Positions 57,033 through 64,000 of a stretch of 64,000 bases of DNA are shown one piece after another. Position numbers and translations under genes: made by a program. Numbering within the stretch: position 1 is the stretch's first letter; every line of letters begins with the position of its first letter. The stretch comes from Palleronia pontilimi. Lineage in GTDB: Bacteria; Pseudomonadota; Alphaproteobacteria; Rhodobacterales; Rhodobacteraceae. The stretch lies in NCBI RefSeq assembly GCF_016412875.1, contig NZ_JAEKPD010000009.1:62001-126000 (forward strand), in the 5' to 3' direction. The notes under the pieces were generated by a model, which saw only the letters and a program-made list of their open reading frames with translations, searched no databases and had not been told where the DNA came from.

Positions 57033-57811
57033 AGGTCGAAGGTCGCCAGGACCGGCGCGTGGTCCGACGGCTTTTCCCAGCCGCGGACGTGGCGCAGGAT
57101 GCGGCTGGAATGGGCGGCGTTGGCGATGTCGGGCGTGGCCCAGACGTGATCGAGGCGCCGGCCCTTGTCGGCAGCGTCCCAGTCTGGCGAGCGGTAGGAC
57201 CACCACGAATAAAGCTGGCCTTCGGGAATGTCGGCGCGGGTGACGTCGATCCACGACCCGGCCTCTTGCGTCTCGGCCAGGTGCGCGACCTCGACGGGGG
57301 TGTGCGACACCACCTTCAGCAGCTGCTTGTGGGACCAGACGTCATCCTCGCGCGGGGCGATGTTCAGATCGCCCACAAGTATCGCGCGCTCGGGCCGGTT
57401 GGCGCGGAAGTCGTCGCGCATGGCGGTCAGGTAGTCCAGCTTCTGGCCGAACTTCTCGTTCTGCGCGCGGTCCGGCACGTCGCCCCCCGCTGGCACATAG
57501 TAGTTGTGGATCGTCACGCCGTTTTCCAGCCGCGCCGCGACGTGGCGGGCGTGGCCCAGCGCGACGTGGTCATGGGCGCCCACCTCTTCCAGCGGCAGCT
57601 TCGACAGGATCGCGACGCCGTTATACCCCTTCTGCCCCCGTGCGACCGCGTGGCCGTAGCCGAGATCGGCAAAGGACGGGATCTTTTCGACCGGCGATTT
57701 GCACTCTTGCAGGCACAGCACATCCACCCCGGTCTGGGTCAGGAGATCGCGTACCAGGCTTTCGCGCAGACGGACCGAGTTGATGTTCCACGTGGCAAGG
57801 GTGAAGGGCAT
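57029..57811 (-). CDS. xth: Exodeoxyribonuclease III (XthA family)
   Basis: A 260-residue endonuclease/exonuclease/phosphatase-fold enzyme for abasic-site repair. Visible motifs: TWNINSVRLRE at residue 8, LQECK near 40, YNGVAILSKLP, NYYVPAGG, LVGDLNIAP and the terminal SDHAPV. The ATG at 57811 gives MPFTLATWNINSV, matching the family N-terminus; an upstream GTG-type extension is rejected. Confidence 0.95.
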   Translation of the reverse strand: MPFTLATWNINSVRLRESLVRDLLTQTGVDVLCLQECKSPVEKIPSFADLGYGHAVARGQKGYNGVAILSKLPLEEVGAHDHVALGHARHVAARLENGVTIHNYYVPAGGDVPDRAQNEKFGQKLDYLTAMRDDFRANRPERAILVGDLNIAPREDDVWSHKQLLKVVSHTPVEVAHLAETQEAGSWIDVTRADIPEGQLYSWWSYRSPDWDAADKGRRLDHVWATPDIANAAHSSRILRHVRGWEKPSDHAPVLATFDL

Positions 57812-57936
57812 GGGCGGCTCCGGTTTGCGTGGATTCGCAGTCCTTATCCCAGATCGCGGGCGGGCGCGACAGGACGGCACGGGAACGCCGGTGGGGCGGA
57901 AACGTTGGTCGGGCGAAACGTTTTCCGGAGAGTTCA

Positions 57937-58449
57937 ATGATACGCAAGACCCTGATGATTACCGCCGCCGCGATGGCCCTCCCCGCACTTGCCCAAGACA
58001 GCGACCCGTCGCAAACCACCGTCGGATCGCTGGATGGCACGATCGACGGCGTTCAGACCGCCTTCGTCGTGGTCGATGGTGAAGATGTGCCGACCGGCTG
58101 GAAAGAGGTCGAGAACGGGATCGAGGTCACCTTGCGCGCCTTTCCCGAGGACCAGCCCCAGTCCGACGACAACAGCCTGACCATCCGCCTGGTCGCCGAC
58201 ACGGCCAGCAGGCGCACGGCGCTGCAATCGGGCGAGGTTTCGTTCACGCGGAATGGCGAAATGCTCAGCGCGACCGACGACGCCATCGACCTGTCGATCA
58301 ATTCGCTGGAAGTCACCGAAGACAGCCTGCTCTTCGAAGGCAATATCCGCACCACTTTGGCACCGGGTGACAAGGACGTGTCGGTCGTCTCGCCGGACGG
58401 CGTGACGCTTTCGGCCGATATCCAGGCGACGGTGATCCGCGCCGAATAG
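57937..58449 (+). CDS. Secreted protein of unknown function
   Basis: A 170-residue protein. Signal peptide MIRKTLMITAAAMALPALAQ, then an acidic, beta-rich body (VGSLDGTIDGVQTAFVVVDG and IRTTLAPGDKDVSVVSPDGV). No motif is recognised. Ribosome site CGGAGAG is seven bases upstream of the ATG at 57937. Diverges from xth. Probably periplasmic. Confidence 0.8.
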   Translation: MIRKTLMITAAAMALPALAQDSDPSQTTVGSLDGTIDGVQTAFVVVDGEDVPTGWKEVENGIEVTLRAFPEDQPQSDDNSLTIRLVADTASRRTALQSGEVSFTRNGEMLSATDDAIDLSINSLEVTEDSLLFEGNIRTTLAPGDKDVSVVSPDGVTLSADIQATVIRAE

Positions 58450-58476
58450 CCGCCCCGAAGATCAGCCGCCAGGCGG

Positions 58477-58497
58477 CCGACCCCCGGGCGGGGTCGG
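58477..58497. terminator. Hairpin between convergent genes
   Basis: CCGACCCC and GGGGTCGG pair around a five-base loop, abutting the stop codon of the response regulator and 28 bases after the secreted-protein stop. It could end both transcripts, although no T tract is present. Confidence 0.5.
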
Positions 58498-59184
58498 TCA
58501 CACAGCCAGGCGGTAACCCCCGGATTCGGTAACCAGCAGCCGCGCGTTCGACGGATCGGGTTCGATCTTCTGGCGCAGCCGGTAGATGTGCGTCTCGAGC
58601 GTGTGGGTGGTGACGCCCGCGTTATATCCCCAGACCTCGTGCAGCAGCACGTCCCGCGGCACCACGCCTTCGCTGGCGCGGTAAAGGAATTTCAGGATGT
58701 TCGTCTCTTTTTCGGTCAGGCGGATCTTCTTTTCCGCCTCGTCCACCAGCAGCTTCTGCGCGGGCCGGAAGGAATAGGGCCCAAGCCCGAACACCGCGTC
58801 CTCGGACTGCTCGTGCTGGCGCAGCTGCGCCCGGATCCGGGCCAGCAGAACCGGGAACTTGAAGGGCTTGGTCACGTAGTCGTTGGCGCCCGCATCCAGG
58901 CCAAGGATCGTGTCGGCGTCGCTGTCCTGTCCGGTCAGCATCACGATCGGGCATTTCACGCCCTGCTTGCGCATCAGCTTGCAAAGCTCGCGCCCGTCGG
59001 TGTCGGGCAGGCCCACGTCCAGGATCACCAGGTCGTAGAGACCTTCCTTGACCTTCTCCATCGCGTGCGTGCCGGTGTCGGCCTCGAACACGTCGAAATC
59101 CTCGGTCAGGACCAATTGCTCGCTCAGCGCTTCGCGCAGATCGTCATCGTCGTCGACCAAAAGGATCTTCTTCAGGTTACTCAT
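58498..59184 (-). CDS. OmpR/PhoB-family response regulator
   Basis: A 228-residue regulator. The receiver domain has the acidic pocket DDDDD (11-15), phospho-acceptor Asp56 (DLVILDVGLPD), Thr84 and Lys106 (VTKPFK). The C-terminal winged helix includes LTEKETNILKFLYRASEGVV and THTLETHIYRLRQKIEPDPS. The ATG at 59184 (MSNLKKILLV) is chosen over an upstream frame. No histidine kinase is adjacent, so it is an orphan. CenR, an essential cell-envelope regulator in alphaproteobacteria, is a possible identity but unproven. Confidence 0.93.
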   Translation of the reverse strand: MSNLKKILLVDDDDDLREALSEQLVLTEDFDVFEADTGTHAMEKVKEGLYDLVILDVGLPDTDGRELCKLMRKQGVKCPIVMLTGQDSDADTILGLDAGANDYVTKPFKFPVLLARIRAQLRQHEQSEDAVFGLGPYSFRPAQKLLVDEAEKKIRLTEKETNILKFLYRASEGVVPRDVLLHEVWGYNAGVTTHTLETHIYRLRQKIEPDPSNARLLVTESGGYRLAV

Positions 59185-59325
59185 CGGAACACCTCCACTC
59201 GCTTCAACGTGAAAGGTGGGTCGCGGGTCCGTGCTCCGCAAGAATTGCTGCCGATCGCTCACGCGGACGTGTCACAGCGCCCGGAAATGTTTCACATTCC
59301 CGTCGGCGCAGCCTAATTGAAGCGG

Positions 59326-60405
59326 ATGAAGACGCCCGACCCCTTCCTGCCCAGCGTGGCCGAGCGCCTGCACCGCGCCCGCACCGATCTGTCGCTGGGC
59401 CTGGCCGTCGGGATCGACACCGGGACGGCGCGCTGGCTTGTCCTGGCCGCGACCCGCGCCACGCCTGCCCGTCTGCGCGCGATGCTGGACGGCGGCGATG
59501 CGCAGCTCGTGCTGACCGCGCGCCGCGCCGAGACGCTGAAAATCCGGATCTACGACGATGACCTCGTCCGCCTGCCGCTGGCGCGGGATGCAACCGCGGC
59601 GCAGATCCAGGCCATCGTGGACCCGGCCCAGGATCTTGCCGCGCCGCTCAAAGGCCCCTTCGCACCGCTGCGCGGGGGCGATGCGTCGGCGCAGCGTGCG
59701 GGGCTGACGCTGGTGCGCCAGGCGCAGCTGCTGCCGGCCGTGATCGCGCGCCCGGTGCGCGATCTGCCCGAGGGCATCGTGACGGTCGCCCCCGGCGATC
59801 CGGACGCGGCCCCGCCGGACGCCTTGCGCGCCGCCATCGCCGCCCGCCTGCCCATCGCCGCGACGACGGGGGCCCGGCTGCACGTCTTCCAGCCCGAAAG
59901 CGGCGGGCCCGAGCATTACGCGGTCGAGATCGGCCAGCCGGATCGGGGCCGCCCGGTGCTGACACGGCTGCACTCGGCCTGCTTCACCGGCGACGTGCTG
60001 GGTTCGCTGAAATGCGATTGCGGCCCGCAACTGCAAGCCGCGCTGGCGCAGATGGCGGCAGAGGGCGCGGGCGTGCTGCTCTATCTCAACCAGGAAGGCC
60101 GGGGCATCGGGCTGGCCAACAAGATGCGCGCCTACGCCCTGCAGGACCAGGGCTTCGACACGGTCGAGGCGAATCATCGGCTGGGCTTCGACGACGACGA
60201 GCGCGACTTCGGCGTGGGTCTCGCGATGCTGCGCAAGCTGGGCGTCCGGCAGGTGCGGCTACTGACCAACAATCCGCGCAAGCTGGCGCTGTTCGAGGGC
60301 AGCGGGATCGAACTGGTCGCGCGCGTTCCGCTTTGGGTCGGCGAAAGCGCGTTCAACCGCGACTACCTGCGGGTGAAATCCGAGCGCTCGGGGCACCTGG
60401 AATGA
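59326..60405 (+). CDS. ribA: GTP cyclohydrolase II RibA with long N-terminal extension
   Basis: RibA opens GTP in the first step of riboflavin synthesis. The C-terminal 200 residues hold the zinc cysteines (HSACFTGDVLGSLKCDCGPQ) and the catalytic NQEGRGIGLANKMRAYALQD. The 359-residue chain carries about 150 extra N-terminal residues compared with E. coli RibA; this part looks like a diverged DHBP-synthase-type region, without its clear acidic motif. A TTG nine bases earlier is an alternative start. It overlaps the next gene by four bases. Confidence 0.93.
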   Translation: MKTPDPFLPSVAERLHRARTDLSLGLAVGIDTGTARWLVLAATRATPARLRAMLDGGDAQLVLTARRAETLKIRIYDDDLVRLPLARDATAAQIQAIVDPAQDLAAPLKGPFAPLRGGDASAQRAGLTLVRQAQLLPAVIARPVRDLPEGIVTVAPGDPDAAPPDALRAAIAARLPIAATTGARLHVFQPESGGPEHYAVEIGQPDRGRPVLTRLHSACFTGDVLGSLKCDCGPQLQAALAQMAAEGAGVLLYLNQEGRGIGLANKMRAYALQDQGFDTVEANHRLGFDDDERDFGVGLAMLRKLGVRQVRLLTNNPRKLALFEGSGIELVARVPLWVGESAFNRDYLRVKSERSGHLE

Positions 60406-60896
60406 CCCCCGACGATATCGTCGTCACCCCGACCGGGGTCCGGTTCCGGGGGCGTCAGCTGCCCTGCACCTGGGGGCGTGGCGGCATCACCGACACCAAG
60501 CGCGAGGGCGACGGCGCCACCCCGCGTGGCATCCACGGGATCGTCGGCATGCTCTACCGTCCCGACCGGATCGCGCGCCCCACCGACTGGGCCGTGCCGA
60601 TCCGCCCCGGCGATCTCTGGTCCGACGACCCGCGCGATCCCGACTACAACCTGATGGTCCGCGCGCCCACGCCGTTTTCGCACGAAACCCTGCGCAGGCC
60701 CGACCCGCTGTATGACCTGGTGATCCTGACCGACTGGAACTGGCCCCGCGCCGTCAAGGGGCGCGGATCGGCGATCTTCCTGCATCGCTGGCGCAGGCCG
60801 GGCTACCCCACCGAAGGCTGCGTCGCGTTCCGGCCCCGCGACCTGCTGTGGCTGGCCCGGCGCATCACCTACGAGACGCGGCTGATCGTGCGCTAG
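60402..60896 (+). CDS. L,D-transpeptidase (YkuD)-family protein
   Basis: A 164-residue protein with a YkuD-type catalytic segment: AIFLHRWRRPGYPTEGCVAF contains the His and nucleophilic Cys with the expected spacing, followed by Arg. No signal peptide is visible, which is unusual for an enzyme that would act on peptidoglycan, so it may be cytoplasmic or act on another substrate. The ATG overlaps the ribA stop; its own stop shares CTAG with yggS. Confidence 0.87.
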   Translation: MTPDDIVVTPTGVRFRGRQLPCTWGRGGITDTKREGDGATPRGIHGIVGMLYRPDRIARPTDWAVPIRPGDLWSDDPRDPDYNLMVRAPTPFSHETLRRPDPLYDLVILTDWNWPRAVKGRGSAIFLHRWRRPGYPTEGCVAFRPRDLLWLARRITYETRLIVR

Positions 60897-61546
60897 CCGT
60901 AGTCTCGGGGCCCGAAAATCGCCGAGCCCACGCGCACATCGGTCGCGCCCTCGGCGATCGCAACCTCGAAATCGCCGCTCATCCCCATCGACAGGCGGTC
61001 CAGCCCGTTGCGCTCGGCCAGCTCAGCCAGCCGACGGAAATGCGGCGCCGGGTCGTCATCGACGGGCGGGATGCACATCAGCCCCAACAGCGGCAGGTCC
61101 AGGTCGCGGCATTGCTGCACGAAGCCGTCGGTGTCCTTCACCGCGATGCCCGATTTCTGATCCTCGTCGCCGATATCCACCTGGATGAACAGGTCCGGAC
61201 ACGACCCGGTTTCCTGGGCGATGCGGGCGATGGTCTTGGCGATCTTGGGGCGGTCGACCGTCTGGATCGTGCCGAACAGCTCCATCGCGGCGCGGGTCTT
61301 GTTGGACTGCAAGGGGCCGATCAGGTGCAGGTCCAGGTCATCGTAGCGCTTGGCGAAGGCGGGCCATTTGCCTTCCGCTTCCTGCACGCGGTTCTCGCCG
61401 AAGGATTTGTGACCCTGTTCCAGCACCGCTTCGACGCGCGCTTCGGACTGCACCTTGCTGACGGCGATCAGCCGGACCGATCCCGGCGCGCGTCCGGCGC
61501 GGGCCTCGGCTTCGGCGATCCGGGACTTGATATCTGCAAGGCTCAT
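60893..61546 (-). CDS. PLP homeostasis protein (YggS/PLPBP family)
   Basis: A 217-residue alanine-racemase-like TIM barrel that binds PLP. The PLP lysine is in LIAVSKVQS near residue 28; HLIGPLQSNKTRAA and LSMGMSGDFEVAIAEGATDV, then VRVGSAIFG, are diagnostic. ATG 61546 (MSLADIKSRIAEAEARAG) fits the family start. Keeps cellular PLP and amino acid balance. Confidence 0.94.
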   Translation of the reverse strand: MSLADIKSRIAEAEARAGRAPGSVRLIAVSKVQSEARVEAVLEQGHKSFGENRVQEAEGKWPAFAKRYDDLDLHLIGPLQSNKTRAAMELFGTIQTVDRPKIAKTIARIAQETGSCPDLFIQVDIGDEDQKSGIAVKDTDGFVQQCRDLDLPLLGLMCIPPVDDDPAPHFRRLAELAERNGLDRLSMGMSGDFEVAIAEGATDVRVGSAIFGPRDYG

Positions 61547-61595
61547 GCGGGCGCTCCGTCCTGATGGTGCGGACCTTATCGCCCGACCGGGGCGC

Positions 61596-61626
61596 AAAAG
61601 AAAAGGGCAGGTCCGAAGACCTGCCC
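61596..61626 (-). terminator. Intrinsic terminator after the porin gene
   Basis: GGGCAGGTC and GACCTGCCC form a nine-pair stem with a four-base loop; on the minus strand it is followed by TTTTCTTTT. It lies 27 bases after the porin stop. Confidence 0.85.
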
Positions 61627-61652
61627 AATTCCGCGTTCCGATCCGGTTGGGA

Positions 61653-62729
61653 TCAGAAGTTCATCCGGATACCGAACGAGTAGTTGTCGGTGTCTTCGAA
61701 GTCGTTGATGTCGTCGTAGTCGGCATGCGCGTAACCGGCCTGCAGCTCGGCGCCGCCGCCCAGGTCGTAGTTCGCGGTCAGCGCGTAACCCGTCACGTCA
61801 CCGGCGGTGGTGTCGTACACACCGTAGTTGACGGCGACCAGGATCGCACCGACTTCGTAACCCAGGGCCAGACCGATGTGGTCGTTGATCGGGGCGTTGA
61901 ACGGGATCTGGTCGGTCTCGGCATCCGAGTCGTTGTCGAAGGTGCCGACAGACAGCGGAACGTTGTCGTAGTCCGAGTAGTTCAGGATCGCGGTGATGCC
62001 ACCGGCGGTGGCCATGTCCAGGCTCAGGCCGATGACGTCCGAGTCACCGGTCTGCTGGTAGCCAAGACCGGCGCCGAAGCCGAAGCCACCGAATTCGCCT
62101 TCGTAGCGAACACCAACACCCAGGACGGTGTCGTCTTCGATGTCGTCGATGGCCGCTTCGAAGTCGTCGAAGAGGTCAGCGTCAGCCGAGTCAGAGTCGT
62201 CGTCGATCTCGGCCGAAGCGGCGAACGAGAAGGCGCCGAACGAATAGTCGTAACGCGCGACCTGGCCGTCATAGGTGCCGTCGAGGCCCGAGTTGCCGTT
62301 GTAGCCGGCGTGCTCGTTCACGTCGTCGATGGTTCCGCCGATGATGGCTTCCTTCATCACGAAGTCCAGCGCACCGTCGGTGTCGCCCATCGACAGGTTG
62401 CCGTAGGCACCCGACACGTAGATGTACGAGTCGTCGCCGCCTTCGGAGGGCACGAACGCGCCGCCTTCTTGGGTCGAGTCCAGGTCGACTTCGGCACCGA
62501 AGGTCAGGCCGCCGTCGGTTTCGCCCGAAAGCGAGAAGTCAACGTCAACGTCGGTGTGGAACTGACCGTCGCGGTCGACCAACTCGTTGGCGTTATCGTC
62601 TTCGTTGAGCTGGTTGACCTCACCACCGACGACACCCATTTCGGCGAAGCCGCCAAGGCTGACTTCAGCAGCCAGCGCGAACGACGTGGACGCAACGAGC
62701 GCCGTGGTCGCAAGAAGAATATTTTTCAT
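61653..62729 (-). CDS. Outer-membrane porin
   Basis: A 358-residue general porin of the alphaproteobacterial type. Signal peptide MKNILLATTALVASTSFALA, then alternating beta strands (VSLGGFAEMGVV at the start, ending DNYSFGIRMNF with a C-terminal Phe, the Bam signal). It is strikingly acidic, with many Asp in the loops (EIDDDSDSADADLFDDFEAA), fitting a marine organism. The ATG at 62729 has GAGGGA upstream. Codon use is very biased to preferred codons, as expected for an abundant protein. Confidence 0.93.
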   Translation of the reverse strand: MKNILLATTALVASTSFALAAEVSLGGFAEMGVVGGEVNQLNEDDNANELVDRDGQFHTDVDVDFSLSGETDGGLTFGAEVDLDSTQEGGAFVPSEGGDDSYIYVSGAYGNLSMGDTDGALDFVMKEAIIGGTIDDVNEHAGYNGNSGLDGTYDGQVARYDYSFGAFSFAASAEIDDDSDSADADLFDDFEAAIDDIEDDTVLGVGVRYEGEFGGFGFGAGLGYQQTGDSDVIGLSLDMATAGGITAILNYSDYDNVPLSVGTFDNDSDAETDQIPFNAPINDHIGLALGYEVGAILVAVNYGVYDTTAGDVTGYALTANYDLGGGAELQAGYAHADYDDINDFEDTDNYSFGIRMNF

Positions 62730-63237
62730 GGTTTCCCTCATGATCTCAAGTTCCGGCCCCATGAGGACGAGCGCCTCGTGGGTACAGCGTTGGAGTGCGC
62801 CTTTCACGCGGCCGTTTCAAGCAATCGCGGCCGCCCGAACTGTTTGCCGACCCGATTGGTGCATGCGTGCCACACCCGCTTTCGGGCGGCTAAAGGGGCC
62901 GGGTATAACGGAAAAGGCGCAACACTTGCCGATGGCCGCTGCCGCTGCGCGAGGTCCCATGCACACTCTGCGGTCAGCGCCAGGGCGGTCGGACCGCTCC
63001 ACCAACGCCACTTCGAAGGCGGCGACACATCCTGTCTTTACAAGGGGCGCTGCGCACCGGGACAGGCCGCCATGCCCGACGCCCGAACGTGAAGGCGCGC
63101 CCGGATACGCCCGCCGCGACGCGTACAGTATAGAGTGGCATCCATCGCCGGGGCGGGGCGGGCAAACTGGTTTCTTGCCCGCGTCGCACCTCTGCGCTAG
63201 GGATGAGGCAGTTTTGACGGGCGGACGCGGGCAAACC
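62730..63237. other. 508-bp intergenic region between porin and lipoprotein genes
   Basis: No supported gene. Open frames of 75-140 codons on both strands lack ribosome sites and have Cys/Arg/Pro-rich compositions of non-coding GC-rich DNA. The region must hold the porin promoter (minus) and the lipoprotein promoter (plus). I saw no tRNA or clear operator. Confidence 0.6.
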
Positions 63238-63741
63238 ATGGCTTATTCCAAGACGATCGCGATCATCGCGCTGACGGTCGCTGCCGTTGCGACCTCGGGC
63301 TGTGGCAACCGCACCGAGTCCGACGGGCTGATTCCCGACCGGTCGCGCGACTCGATCCTGCGCCAGCGCGCCAACACGGTGGCGGGTCAGCCGCGCCGGG
63401 AAACGATCTGGGATCTCTTTTCCAATGTCGACGATCCCGACACCAAGATCGAAGTGAACAAGTATATCTGGACCGCCGCGCAGCAGGTCCTGGATTTCCT
63501 TCCCATCGAAACCGCCGATCCGTTTTCGGGCGTGATCGTCTATGGCTACGGTCGGCCGCCCGGCGGCGGGCCCGCCTATCGCGCCACCGTCTATGTCCAG
63601 GATCCCGCACTCGACGCACGGTCGCTGAACGTGGCGCTGGCGACCAGTGGCGGCCCGGTCAACGCCGACACGACCCGCGCGATCGAGGATGCGATCCTGA
63701 CCCGCGCGCGCCAGTTGCGGCTGGCCGACGCGCGGCTCTAG
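63238..63741 (+). CDS. DUF3576 lipoprotein
   Basis: A 167-residue protein with a lipoprotein signal: hydrophobic IIALTVAAVATSG and the lipobox Cys22. The mature part reads IWDLFSNVDDPDTKIEVNKY, then WTAAQQVLDFLPIETADPFS, matching DUF3576, a conserved alphaproteobacterial family of unknown role. Likely anchored in the outer membrane, facing the periplasm. Its stop shares CTAG with the glycosyltransferase gene. Confidence 0.88.
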   Translation: MAYSKTIAIIALTVAAVATSGCGNRTESDGLIPDRSRDSILRQRANTVAGQPRRETIWDLFSNVDDPDTKIEVNKYIWTAAQQVLDFLPIETADPFSGVIVYGYGRPPGGGPAYRATVYVQDPALDARSLNVALATSGGPVNADTTRAIEDAILTRARQLRLADARL

Positions 63742-64000
63742 ACCGCGCGGCCCGCGAACCCGGCGATCCAGTCGAACTGGGCGGGCAGGCAGACCTGCCG
63801 CAGATCGTAGGTCCGTTGCACGTGCTGCCGCGCCGCAGCCCCCAGGGCCGCGCGCCGCGAAGGATCGTCCAGCAGCGCGTCGATCCGGTCGACCAGGCCG
63901 GGGATGTCGAAGAAGTCGGACAGGATCGCCGTCTTGTCGTGAACCAGCGCCTCGCGCACGGGGGCGGTGTCGCTGGCCACGATCGCCGCTTCGCAGGCCA
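63738..64000 (-). CDS. Glycosyltransferase, C-terminal part (truncated by window edge)
   Basis: The open frame continues past the right edge. The visible 86 residues contain ACEAAIVASDTAPVREALVH, the donor-binding segment of GT-B family 4 glycosyltransferases, then a C-terminal helix region ending CLPAQFDWIAGFAGRAV. Substrate unknown. Confidence 0.75.
   Translation of the reverse strand, partial: ACEAAIVASDTAPVREALVHDKTAILSDFFDIPGLVDRIDALLDDPSRRAALGAAARQHVQRTYDLRQVCLPAQFDWIAGFAGRAV

Noticed and set aside
62817-63239. 140-codon minus-strand frame in the porin-lipoprotein gap
   Set aside because: Cys, Arg and Pro-rich composition, no ribosome site, and it covers the expected porin promoter region.

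Overview
The window is high-GC DNA from an alphaproteobacterium, almost certainly a Rhodobacterales (Roseobacter-group) aerobic anoxygenic phototroph. The evidence is a bacteriochlorophyll/reaction-centre operon in the classic order bchF-N-B-H-L-M-lhaA-puhA-B-C-(small gene)-acsF-puhE-hemA with ppaA(aerR)-ppsR divergent from it. The oxygen-dependent cyclase acsF, an ALA synthase of the alphaproteobacterial type, a PuhE protein and a Roseobacter-style flagellar cluster agree with this. No rRNA, tRNA, CRISPR array, transposase or phage gene was seen.

Layout: (1) 1-12.1 kb, one end of a flagellar cluster. On the minus strand are fliL, a small membrane/coiled-coil protein, a MotE-like protein, motA, a large secreted helical-repeat protein, flhA, fliR, flhB and a gene running off the edge. 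On the plus strand are fliF, fliH-like, fliN and fliP, ending in a clear terminator. The two arms diverge from 8752-8885, which holds two abutting CtrA-like boxes. (2) 12.2-30.7 kb, half of a photosynthesis gene cluster: a cytochrome c2-type gene beside hemA, the 15.5 kb bch/puh operon, then two PpsR operators (TGT-N12-ACA) and the antirepressor/repressor pair ppaA-ppsR. The puf, puc, crt, bchCXYZ, bchID and bchG genes are not in this window. (3) 30.7-46.3 kb, housekeeping and accessory genes: an MDR reductase, an AlkB-type hydroxylase, mutY, a DciA-like protein, a DsbA-like thioredoxin, lpxK-waaA, a DUF4170 protein, a CysQ-like phosphatase and pmbA, a large secreted protein, an SDR, a short enoyl-CoA hydratase, an HNH protein, and a GMC oxidoreductase divergent from an EamA exporter across a 32-bp perfect palindrome. 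(4) 46.4-50.7 kb, an frc-type sugar ABC transporter (binding protein, permease, ATPase) with a divergent ROK regulator and palindromic operators. (5) 51.0-57.0 kb, a complete six-gene Mrp Na+/H+ antiporter operon with fused MrpA-MrpB. (6) 57.0-64 kb, exonuclease III, a small secreted protein, an OmpR-type response regulator, ribA, an L,D-transpeptidase-like protein, yggS, a porin, a lipoprotein and the C-terminus of a glycosyltransferase.

How it works together: PpsR, modulated by the B12-binding PpaA/AerR, should repress the bchF operon, which makes bacteriochlorophyll from ALA (hemA) onward and assembles the reaction-centre H subunit. The neighbouring cytochrome c2 may return electrons to the reaction centre. 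The most unusual observations are a Rhodobacterales-type intergenic palindromic repeat read in frame inside bchB (with two sister copies flanking bchH and bchN), operator/-35 overlaps in the bchF-ppaA promoter region, intercistronic hairpins after puhA and frcB, a 16-bp perfect hairpin upstream of the Mrp operon, and repeated tail-to-tail gene pairs whose stop codons share the tetramer CTAG.
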